A DNA stretch of 16,063 nt. Source: an uncultured Johnsonella sp. Its GTDB lineage: Bacteria > Bacillota > Clostridia > Lachnospirales > Lachnospiraceae. The notes beneath the pieces are model-generated. The model had not been told where the DNA came from, ran no database searches, and saw nothing but the letters and a program-made list of their open reading frames with translations. Made by a program: the position numbers and the translations under genes. Where the stretch lies: NCBI GenBank assembly GCA_905373785.1, contig CAJPUK010000042.1:1-16063 (forward strand), read 5' to 3'. This document shows, in pieces, positions 7,871 through 13,865 of the stretch. The stretch's first letter is position 1. Each line of letters begins with the position of its first letter.

Positions 7871-7953
7871 GCAGGGGAGGTGCAAGGAAATCATCGCCTT
7901 GCGGCGAACACCGCCTCGCAAGCAAGTACGGGGATAAAGCACCCCTACTCGAT
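7871..7953. other. GC-rich foldable intergenic patch of unknown function
   Basis: The stretch at 7871-7963 is about 59% GC (counted), well above its surroundings. It contains GCAAGG/CCTTGC (7882-7887/7897-7902), an overlapping alternative CTTGCG/CGCAAG (7898-7903/7917-7922), and GTA-GGGG/CCCC-TAC (7926-7933/7942-7948). The first two stems cannot form together. There is no convincing coding frame. It could be a dispersed repeat, a remnant of an element integrated at the 3' end of ssrA, or a structured leader of the downstream PhzF gene. Confidence 0.4.
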
Positions 7954-8015
7954 TCGTGTTGCGTTTTGTATCATATATTTTTAAATAATTAAAAGTTATA
8001 TAGTGAGGTGGAATA

Positions 8016-8807
8016 ATGAAACAATATGTTGTAGATGCATTTACGGATAAGGTTTTTAGCGGTAATCCGGCAGCAGTTTGTGTGCTGGATAAGTGGCTTG
8101 ATGATAATATTATGCAAAAGATTGCAATAGAGAATAACCTGTCGGAGACGGCGTTTATAGTAAAAGAAGGTGATAAGTACCATATCAGATGGTTTACACC
8201 GGGAAATGAAATTGACCTTTGCGGACACGCAACTTTGGGCAGTGCCTATGTACTTGCAAACTTTGTGGACAGTTCGGCAGAAAAGTTTGTATTTTCTTCA
8301 ATGAGCGGAGATTTGATCGTTAAAAAATCAGGTAGTTTATTTGAAATGGACTTTCCGGCCCGCATGCCGAAGGAAATCGAATTTACCGATGTAATGAGAA
8401 AGGCTGTAAAAGGTTTGGAGGCAAAAGCCTATATCGGAAGAGATCTTATGCTGGTGCTTGATAAGGAAGAAGATGTGTTTAACTTTGAACCTGATTTTTC
8501 GGATATTGCAAATGTACCTGATGGACTGGGGCTTTTTATTACAGCAAGGTCAAAAGAATATGACTTCGTATCAAGAACATTTTTTCCTAAAATCAATGTA
8601 AATGAGGATCCGGTCTGCGGATCGGCTCATTGTAATTTTATTCCCTACTGGGCGAAAGTACTCGGAAAAGAAGAGATGGTTGCATATCAGGCTTCTCCAA
8701 GAGGTGGAATAGTGTATTGTAAGGATAAGGGTGAGAGAGTTTTGATAAGCGGAAAAGCGACACTTTACAGTGAGGCTAGGATATATATAGATTTGTCGGC
8801 AAAATAA
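8016..8807 (+). CDS. PhzF family isomerase/epimerase-like protein
   Basis: The 263-residue product belongs to the PhzF family, which has a duplicated diaminopimelate epimerase-like fold. PhzF itself isomerises a phenazine precursor, but most members of the family have no known substrate, and there are no phenazine genes here. The N-terminus MKQYVVDAFTDKVFSGNPAAV (first 21 residues) is typical. The predicted general acid/base is E44 in NLSETAF. DLCGHAT (67-73) and the EDPVCGSAHC segment near residue 205 are the conserved blocks lining the active site. The ATG at 8016 follows GTGAGGTGG (8002-8010). The gene stands alone between the tmRNA terminator region and a MITE-like element, so context gives no substrate. 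Confidence 0.93.
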   Translation: MKQYVVDAFTDKVFSGNPAAVCVLDKWLDDNIMQKIAIENNLSETAFIVKEGDKYHIRWFTPGNEIDLCGHATLGSAYVLANFVDSSAEKFVFSSMSGDLIVKKSGSLFEMDFPARMPKEIEFTDVMRKAVKGLEAKAYIGRDLMLVLDKEEDVFNFEPDFSDIANVPDGLGLFITARSKEYDFVSRTFFPKINVNEDPVCGSAHCNFIPYWAKVLGKEEMVAYQASPRGGIVYCKDKGERVLISGKATLYSEARIYIDLSAK

Positions 8808-8829
8808 ACAATTGTTTGCGAGTACTTAG

Positions 8830-9019
8830 GGCGTGTCTTAAAACTGTAATATACTATGCTATTTACACAAAATAAATATTGATGCACAGTTAATAAAGGC
8901 AATAAAAGATGTTGCCGATTTATCATACCTTGTTGTCAACTTGTAGAAATACTTTATTTTATTGAAAGATATTTTATTAAAAGACAAGGTGTTATGTAAT
9001 TTTAAGTTTTAAGACACAG
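8830..9019. mobile_element. MITE-like element downstream of the PhzF gene
   Basis: GTGTCTTAAAACT (8833-8845) and AGTTTTAAGACAC (9005-9017) are perfect 13-bp inverted repeats about 160 nt apart. CTTAG stands just outside both ends (8825-8829 and 9020-9024), as a 5-bp target duplication would. The interior has no coding frame but carries nested pairs: GGCAA/TTGCC near 8910, and ACCTTGT/ACAAGGT near 8930 and 8985. The ends resemble the GTGTCT-A-AAAC termini I recall for some insertion sequence families, so it may be a non-autonomous derivative of such an element. No transposase is present in the window. Confidence 0.68.
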
Positions 9020-9049
9020 CTTAGCAACATAAACAATTATAGGTTTTGA

Positions 9050-9126
9050 ATCTCCAACTACACTACTGTTACAAAAAATATGAACAGTACAGGTAATTAG
9101 CAGTGATTAGATATAATTTATAATTA
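9050..9126 (+). repeat. Direct repeat copy A flanking the CODH-like gene
   Basis: The first 50 nt (9050-9099) match copy B at 10821-10870 in 40 of 50 positions without gaps, and most differences are transitions. Weaker similarity continues for about 25 nt. This copy contains TACTGTT/AACAGTA (about 9064-9070 and 9083-9089), an inverted repeat not preserved in copy B. It lies between the second MITE-like element and the 3' end of the minus-strand gene. Nothing here looks coding. Confidence 0.65.
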
Positions 9127-9188
9127 TTTATGCCGCTAAGGGGAAGGGGGATGAGAAGTGTGTGGAAGCAACTTTTATTGCATCTTAA

Positions 9189-10595
9189 CTATTCAACCCA
9201 TGAAAGTTTCCTTCTTTTTTCTTTTATATCCTCAACTATCTTTTCACCAAGCGACTTAGGATCAACATCCACATACATAACGGAACCCAAGGTCTTTCTT
9301 GTACTTTCTTTTAAGAACTCCACAGTTTTGGGTGAGCCGTGTATAGGTGCTTCCACACAGTGATAAGAATTAAGCCCATGCAACCTGAAACCTAAAGCAG
9401 CATTGATACCTTTTTCATTAGACCATTCCGGAGATGAAAAAGCATAGGGCATATCTTTTAAGTCCTTACCGTGCAAAGCGGCTATTGCTCCGAAAATAGC
9501 TGAAGAACGGGTATTATCTATACATTCACCCACATGCATTACAGGCGGCATATTGTCTTTTTCAAGGAATTTTCTTAAACTGTCGCCACACTTTGAGTAT
9601 GCAAGCTCACTTGTCTGGCAATACCCCATCTTTAAGAGAGGAAAAGAGGCACAGCCGTTAGTCAAAATCAAAATATTGTTTCTCAAAAGCACATCTGCAA
9701 CATCAATAATAGCCTTCTCATAGGTAACTCTGGGGTTATTGCAACCTACAAGATTGACTATTCCTCTTATAGTTCCGCTTTTTAGTGCATCTGCAAGGGG
9801 TTGCATACTTCCGTAGTACTTTGAAAGGTACTCAAAGGAAAAACCTACTTCCGCATCCACCTCATACTGCGGTATGAATACCGGTATACCCTTTCTGCTT
9901 TCATAACTTTCTATGGCTCTTTCTATGATTTTTTGAGCAATTTCTTTAGTTTCTTTTATATTAGAATGGTGATGATCGTAACCTATATGCTCAGCCCCGG
10001 GAAGCCTTGCCGAATCACTGGTTGTTACCACGGTAGTTCTAAAACATCTTGCTTTAAGTTTACCCTGTGCCGCCCATTTCAGATTAAGTATGATCTCTCT
10101 TCCGTGCATACCGTGCTGAGCAACACCGGCAGCTGCACTTCTGAGAAGATTTCTTGCCACTATCAGATCCGCATCCGCACCGCAGATACCCTTAGGGCTT
10201 TTGGGAGTAACTTTACAAGGTCCCATATTACAGATCTTACAGCATACACCTGTCATTCCGAAAGCACATTGAGGTTGTTGCTTATCAAATCTGTCAAATG
10301 TTGTATCTATACCGAGCTGTTCCATACGAAGCATCATCTCTCTTACAGCAGGATCCGGAGTATTCTCAAGTACCTCCTGCTTAGAGGGGAATGTCTTTCT
10401 GTAAGCACTTACAGCCTTTATATAGTCTTCGGTAAATGCTTCTTCATGGCTATGTTCATACTCGTGTCCGTCTTCATCGGTATGAGTATGTGTATGTCCT
10501 TCCACAGGTTTTAGCACTCTCGGTATACCGTTTTCGTCAAAACCTATTATGGCCCTGTGTCTGTGCTCATTTGCATAGTTTTCTTTCTTACTCAT
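9189..10595 (-). CDS. cooS: Shortened carbon monoxide dehydrogenase homologue (mini-CooS) with His-rich N-terminus
   Basis: The 468-residue product is homologous to Ni-Fe carbon monoxide dehydrogenase (about 635 residues) over two separate parts. The N-terminal part holds C110, C118, C119, C122, C127 and C138, the spacing of clusters D and B. The C-terminal part holds C285 (VGCNNP), C315 (NGCASF), C358 (GECIDNTR) and K395 (PEWSNEKG), matching Cys446, Cys476, Cys526 and Lys563 of the Carboxydothermus CODH-II numbering as I remember it. Between H161-H165 and TTSDSARLPGAEHI (191-204) about 230 residues are missing, including the equivalents of His261, Cys295 and Cys333. A normal C-cluster therefore seems unlikely. 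The N-terminus adds about 70 residues with a histidine cluster (H34-H50). The start is ATG 10595 behind AGAGGAG on the minus strand. No CooC, CooF or acetyl-CoA synthase gene is nearby. Shortened CooS forms are known from comparative surveys, but I know of no assigned activity. Confidence 0.9.
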   Translation of the reverse strand: MSKKENYANEHRHRAIIGFDENGIPRVLKPVEGHTHTHTDEDGHEYEHSHEEAFTEDYIKAVSAYRKTFPSKQEVLENTPDPAVREMMLRMEQLGIDTTFDRFDKQQPQCAFGMTGVCCKICNMGPCKVTPKSPKGICGADADLIVARNLLRSAAAGVAQHGMHGREIILNLKWAAQGKLKARCFRTTVVTTSDSARLPGAEHIGYDHHHSNIKETKEIAQKIIERAIESYESRKGIPVFIPQYEVDAEVGFSFEYLSKYYGSMQPLADALKSGTIRGIVNLVGCNNPRVTYEKAIIDVADVLLRNNILILTNGCASFPLLKMGYCQTSELAYSKCGDSLRKFLEKDNMPPVMHVGECIDNTRSSAIFGAIAALHGKDLKDMPYAFSSPEWSNEKGINAALGFRLHGLNSYHCVEAPIHGSPKTVEFLKESTRKTLGSVMYVDVDPKSLGEKIVEDIKEKRRKLSWVE

Positions 10596-10637
10596 ATCTT
10601 ACTCCTCTTAGCATAATATATTTCAAGCCCTCATAAA

Positions 10638-10666
10638 TATAAACATATTAATTCAATATGTTTATA
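10638..10666. promoter_or_regulatory. Palindromic candidate operator at the CODH-like gene promoter
   Basis: TATAAACATATT (10638-10649) and AATATGTTTATA (10655-10666) are perfect 12-bp arms around a 5-nt centre. On the minus strand the site covers roughly +4 to +33 relative to the predicted transcription start, where a bound dimeric repressor would block transcription. A dyad of this size fits several helix-turn-helix families; the sequence alone does not tell which. Confidence 0.55.
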
Positions 10667-10676
10667 GGTTGAATAT

Positions 10677-10705
10677 ATTATAAATTATCTTACTTATTTC
10701 GTCAA
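10677..10705 (-). promoter_or_regulatory. Sigma-70 type promoter of the CODH-like gene
   Basis: Read on the minus strand, TTGACG (10705-10700) is followed after exactly 17 nt by TATAAT (10682-10677). This is the best consensus promoter in the window. It leaves a leader of about 75 nt before the start codon at 10595, with the palindrome at its beginning. Confidence 0.8.
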
Positions 10706-10820
10706 CTTATTAATGAATTAGTACGATGATTTTGCGAGACCTGCACCGGCCTATGGAATTCGTATCCCACTTTATCAAAAGATTTAACCGATATAAAGAT
10801 TGAATCATAGGAAGTTTTTT

Positions 10821-10896
10821 ATCTCCCACTGCATTAGTGTTATAAAGAACATAAATAGTACAAGTAATTAAGGGAGGTAGGTATTATTTATAGTTG
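10821..10896 (+). repeat. Direct repeat copy B flanking the CODH-like gene
   Basis: This copy matches copy A (9050-9099) in 40 of the first 50 positions, in the same orientation. It lies between the minus-strand promoter and the aspS promoter. The copies are 1.77 kb apart and bracket the whole CODH-like transcription unit. They may be members of a dispersed intergenic repeat family or traces of the event that brought the gene here. Confidence 0.65.
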
Positions 10897-10924
10897 CTTA
10901 TATAGCCAACTTATTATAAAACAC

Positions 10925-10952
10925 TTGTCTTTAAGCGTCTTTATGATAAAAT
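10925..10952 (+). promoter_or_regulatory. Probable aspS promoter
   Basis: TTGTCT (10925-10930) is followed after 16 nt by TAAAAT (10947-10952), which is preceded by TGA as an extended -10 element. This would give a leader of about 50 nt before aspS. The match is fair but not perfect. Confidence 0.5.
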
Positions 10953-10963
10953 TATTGTCGACA

Positions 10964-10987
10964 GTCAATGAGAGTATACTCTTTGAC
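10964..10987 (+). promoter_or_regulatory. Inverted repeat in the aspS leader
   Basis: GTCAA-T-GAG (10964-10972) mirrors CTC-T-TTGAC (10979-10987), giving 8 matching pairs with one mismatch in each arm and a GAGTATACTC core. It lies just after the predicted transcription start and 9 nt before the AAGGAG ribosome binding site. It could be an operator or an RNA hairpin affecting initiation. It lacks the T-box motif seen before thrS. Confidence 0.35.
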
Positions 10988-11010
10988 AATTTATATAAGG
11001 AGATTAGATT

Positions 11011-12795
11011 ATGGCAGAATCAATGCTGGGCTTAAAAAGAAGCCACAGATGTGCAGAAGTAGTTGATGCTAAAATAGGCGATCCGGTCTGTGTTATGGGC
11101 TGGGTAGCAAAAAACAGAGTTAAGGGAGGAATTATATTCCTTGACTTAAGAGACAGAAGCGGAATAGTACAGATTATATTTGAAGAAGAAACTTGCGGTA
11201 AGGAAATATTTGAAAAGGCTGCTAAAATCAGAGCGGAGTTTTGTATAGCGGTATCAGGTGTGTTGGAAAATAGAAAAGGTGCGGAAAATGAAGACCTTGC
11301 GACAGGTAAACTGGAAATTATAGCCAAGGAATTAAGAATACTTTCCGAAGCTGAGACACCTCCATTTCCTATAGAAGAAGACTCAAAGACCAAGGAAGAA
11401 CTTAGATTAAAGCACAGGTATCTTGACCTTAGAAGGCCCGATTTGCAAAGAAATATCATGCTAAGAAGCAAGATAGCTACATTTACCAGAGAATATTTGG
11501 CAAAAGAGGGATTCTTAGAGATAGAGACTCCTACTTTGATCAAGAGCTCACCGGAGGGAGCAAGAGACTATCTTGTGCCTTCAAGAGTACATAAGGGAGA
11601 GTTTTACGCACTTCCGCAGTCTCCGCAGCTTTTTAAGCAGCTTTTAATGTGTGCCGGTTATGACAGATACTTCCAATTGGCACGTTGTTATAGAGACGAG
11701 GATTTAAGAGCGGACAGGCAGCCTGAGTTTACACAGATAGACATGGAGCTTTCATTTGTAGATGTGGAAGATGTGCTTGCGGTAAATGAGGGGCTGATTT
11801 CAAGTCTTTTCAAAAGTGTACTCGGTGTTGATATACCTACACCTATACAAAGACTTACATGGCAGGAGGCTATGGACAGATTCGGTTCCGATAAGCCGGA
11901 TCTAAGATTCGGTATGGAATTAAAAAATATATCTGATATAGTTTCCGACAGCGGATTTTCAGTGTTTGCCACAGCAGTAGCAAACGGTGGAAGTGTAAGA
12001 GGTATAAAGGTTGGAGGACAGGCAGCTATGCCTCGTAAGAAAATAGATGCTCTGACGGAGTTTGTAAAAACTTATGAAGCCAAGGGACTTGCCTATCTTG
12101 CAATAGATGCCGAGGGCAATATTAAATCATCATTTGCCAAGTTCCTTGAAGAAGATAAGCTTAAGAGCATAATGGAGCGTATGGAAGCAAAGCCGGGAGA
12201 CCTTCTTCTTTTTGTGGCTGATAAGAATTCTGTGGTTTTTGCATCACTTGGTGCTTTAAGGTGTGAGATAGCCTCACAGCTCGGCTTACTTAAAAAAGAT
12301 GAGTTTAAGTTCTTGTGGGTTACTGACTTTCCACTTCTTGAGTGGAGTGAGGAAGATGAAAGATTTAAAGCGGTACACCACCCGTTTACCATGCCTGTAG
12401 ACGAGGATCTTCAGTACCTTGATACAGATCCGGGAAGAGTCAGAGCCAAGGCTTATGATATCGTATTAAACGGTACGGAGCTTGGAGGAGGTTCAGTAAG
12501 AATACACCAAGCCGACATACAGAGGAAAATGTTTGAAATACTCGGACTTTCAGAAGAGACTGCGAGGGAAAGATTCGGTTATCTTTTAGAGGCTTTTAAG
12601 TACGGCGTTCCTCCACATGCAGGTCTTGCTTACGGACTTGACAGAGTGGTGATGCTTATGGTAGGCGCAGACTCCATAAGAGATGTTATAGCCTTCCCTA
12701 AGGTAAAGGATGCGTCCTGTCTTATGACAGAGGCACCTGACAGAGTGGATGAAGAACAGCTTAAGGAACTGCATATTGAGATAAGTAAGGAATAG
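11011..12795 (+). CDS. aspS: Aspartate--tRNA ligase, bacterial type
   Basis: AspRS charges tRNA-Asp in the cytosol. At 594 residues it is the bacterial long form: N-terminal OB-fold anticodon-binding domain (about 1-105), class II core, GAD insertion (about 290-410) and C-terminal extension. Motif 2 is in FQLARCYRDEDLRADRQPEF (221-240) and motif 3 in GLAYGLDRVVMLM (538-550). The SSPEGARDY segment (179-187) and HHPFT (456-460) are typical of the family. The OB-fold position that separates discriminating from non-discriminating enzymes, usually Leu or His before GG in RRRD-x-GG, reads K38 here (NRVKGG). Specificity for tRNA-Asn is thus unclear from this residue. The ATG at 11011 follows AAGGAG (10997-11002). 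Confidence 0.98.
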   Translation: MAESMLGLKRSHRCAEVVDAKIGDPVCVMGWVAKNRVKGGIIFLDLRDRSGIVQIIFEEETCGKEIFEKAAKIRAEFCIAVSGVLENRKGAENEDLATGKLEIIAKELRILSEAETPPFPIEEDSKTKEELRLKHRYLDLRRPDLQRNIMLRSKIATFTREYLAKEGFLEIETPTLIKSSPEGARDYLVPSRVHKGEFYALPQSPQLFKQLLMCAGYDRYFQLARCYRDEDLRADRQPEFTQIDMELSFVDVEDVLAVNEGLISSLFKSVLGVDIPTPIQRLTWQEAMDRFGSDKPDLRFGMELKNISDIVSDSGFSVFATAVANGGSVRGIKVGGQAAMPRKKIDALTEFVKTYEAKGLAYLAIDAEGNIKSSFAKFLEEDKLKSIMERMEAKPGDLLLFVADKNSVVFASLGALRCEIASQLGLLKKDEFKFLWVTDFPLLEWSEEDERFKAVHHPFTMPVDEDLQYLDTDPGRVRAKAYDIVLNGTELGGGSVRIHQADIQRKMFEILGLSEETARERFGYLLEAFKYGVPPHAGLAYGLDRVVMLMVGADSIRDVIAFPKVKDASCLMTEAPDRVDEEQLKELHIEISKE

Positions 12796-12821
12796 CGTAT
12801 ATTTATTAAGTAAAGAGTCAG

Positions 12822-12916
12822 AGCTTACATATATTAAAAGATCTGTTGCAAAACAGAGGTCATGTAAAAGCTGTACATATATGATATACACCTGAAAGCA
12901 AGTTTTCATTTGTTAT
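12822..12916 (+). other. Foldable noncoding stretch after aspS
   Basis: The 388-nt gap between aspS and the response regulator gene has no gene. It begins with a compact nested fold: AGCTTACAT (12822-12830) pairs with ATGTAA-AA-AGCT (12862-12872, two bases bulged), enclosing TCTGTT-GCAA-AACAGA (12842-12857), a hairpin with a GNRA-type loop. A further small stem TGAAA/TTTCA (12893-12897/12904-12908) follows. There is no T tract directly behind these stems. This may be an aspS 3' UTR structure, a small RNA or a decayed repeat. Confidence 0.35.
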
Positions 12917-12995
12917 ATTATATATGTATAGCTGAGCTGCCGAAACTGTAACCTTTTACGAAAATTACAGCGGTGAACTCTTTGTGAATTTATGG

Positions 12996-13044
12996 AAAAG
13001 ACTGTTTATATCTGCTATTATATGGGATAGATACAGTCTTTTTT
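12996..13044 (+). terminator. Probable terminator between aspS and the two-component genes
   Basis: AAAAGACTG (12996-13004) pairs over 9 bp with CAGTCTTTT (13034-13042), with an inner TATCT/AGATA pair and a T run at 13039-13044. The long loop makes it weaker than a standard hairpin. It is the best candidate for ending aspS transcription. The rest of the gap to 13183 shows no strong promoter; ACCTGT/ACAGGT near 13071 and 13096 is the only other inverted repeat I see. Confidence 0.6.
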
Positions 13045-13183
13045 GGATTTAAAAAATATTGCAATCAGACCTGTTCTAAATCAAAGCTTATACAGGTTGG
13101 GTATTGTCAAAATAAAGGTTAGTGGAGACAGTAGCTTACAAAGATAAAGGGTATTTTACTAAAATATATATCGGGAGAGTTAT

Positions 13184-13861
13184 ATGGAAATCATAAAAAT
13201 ATTGGTGGTAGATGATGAAGCCAGAATGAGAAAACTGGTTAAGGATTTTTTGAGTGTAAAAGGATATAAGGTGGTAGAGGCGGCTGACGGAGAAGAGGCA
13301 ATATCCTTATTTATGGAGCAAAAGGACATAAAACTTATACTTTTAGATGTTATGATGCCTAAGATGGACGGCTTTGAAACACTGAAACTTATAAGACAGT
13401 ACTCCGACTTACCTGTAATAATGCTTACGGCAAGAAGTGAAGAAAGAGATGAGTTACAGGGATTTAACCTCGGAGTTGACGAGTATATAACCAAGCCTTT
13501 CAGTCCGAAGATTCTGGTTGCAAGAGTGGAGGCTATACTCAGAAGAAGCGGTCAGGACAGAGAGGAGAATCTGTCTGCCGGCGGAATAGTTATAGATAAG
13601 TCCGCACATCAGGTAAGTATAGACGATACACCTGTAGATTTAAGCTATAAAGAATTTGAACTTCTGTCATATTTTCTTGAAAATAAGGGTATAGCCTTAT
13701 CCAGAGAAAAAATACTTAATCATGTATGGAATTATGACTATTTCGGTGATGCCAGAACCATAGACACCCATGTAAAAAAACTCCGTGCGAAAATGGGAAA
13801 AAAAGGAGAGTATATTAAAACTATTTGGGGAATGGGATACAAATTCGATATAGAAGGTTAG
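13184..13861 (+). CDS. OmpR/PhoB family response regulator
   Basis: The 225-residue DNA-binding response regulator has an N-terminal receiver domain (about 4-118) with D10-D11, phosphoacceptor D55 (LILLDVMMP), T82 and K104 (YITKPF). A C-terminal winged-helix domain follows (about 128-223) with LSYKEFELL, the ARTIDTHVKKLR recognition helix region and the IKTIWGMGYKF wing. All catalytic receiver residues are present. ATG 13184 follows CGGGAGAG (13171-13178). The partner kinase begins 4 nt after the stop, so the two form one operon. The regulated genes and the signal cannot be read from the sequence; no obvious direct repeats of an OmpR-type binding site were found upstream. Confidence 0.96.
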   Translation: MEIIKILVVDDEARMRKLVKDFLSVKGYKVVEAADGEEAISLFMEQKDIKLILLDVMMPKMDGFETLKLIRQYSDLPVIMLTARSEERDELQGFNLGVDEYITKPFSPKILVARVEAILRRSGQDREENLSAGGIVIDKSAHQVSIDDTPVDLSYKEFELLSYFLENKGIALSREKILNHVWNYDYFGDARTIDTHVKKLRAKMGKKGEYIKTIWGMGYKFDIEG

Positions 13862-13865
13862 GAAA

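Noticed and set aside
7793..7984. A 63-codon reading frame running from the tmRNA 3' end into the GC-rich patch
   Set aside because: It starts inside the tmRNA tRNA-like domain, crosses the terminator hairpin and has no ribosome binding site.
9019..9188. Terminator for the CODH-like gene
   Set aside because: On the minus strand TACTGTT/AACAGTA is not followed by a T tract, and GCAA/TTGC near 9175 is too short.
9933..10514. A 193-codon plus-strand frame opposite the CODH-like gene
   Set aside because: The minus strand has clear homology, motifs, ribosome binding site and promoter; the opposite frame is an antisense shadow with no recognisable domain.
9189..10595. CODH-like gene as a frameshifted or pseudogenised cooS
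   Set aside because: The frame is uninterrupted, the missing centre is an in-frame loss with both flanks well conserved, and promoter and ribosome binding site are strong. No central CODH sequence remains in the neighbouring noncoding DNA.
13060..13183. Promoter for the two-component operon
   Set aside because: TTGTCA at about 13106 has no -10 box at suitable spacing; no alternative is convincing.
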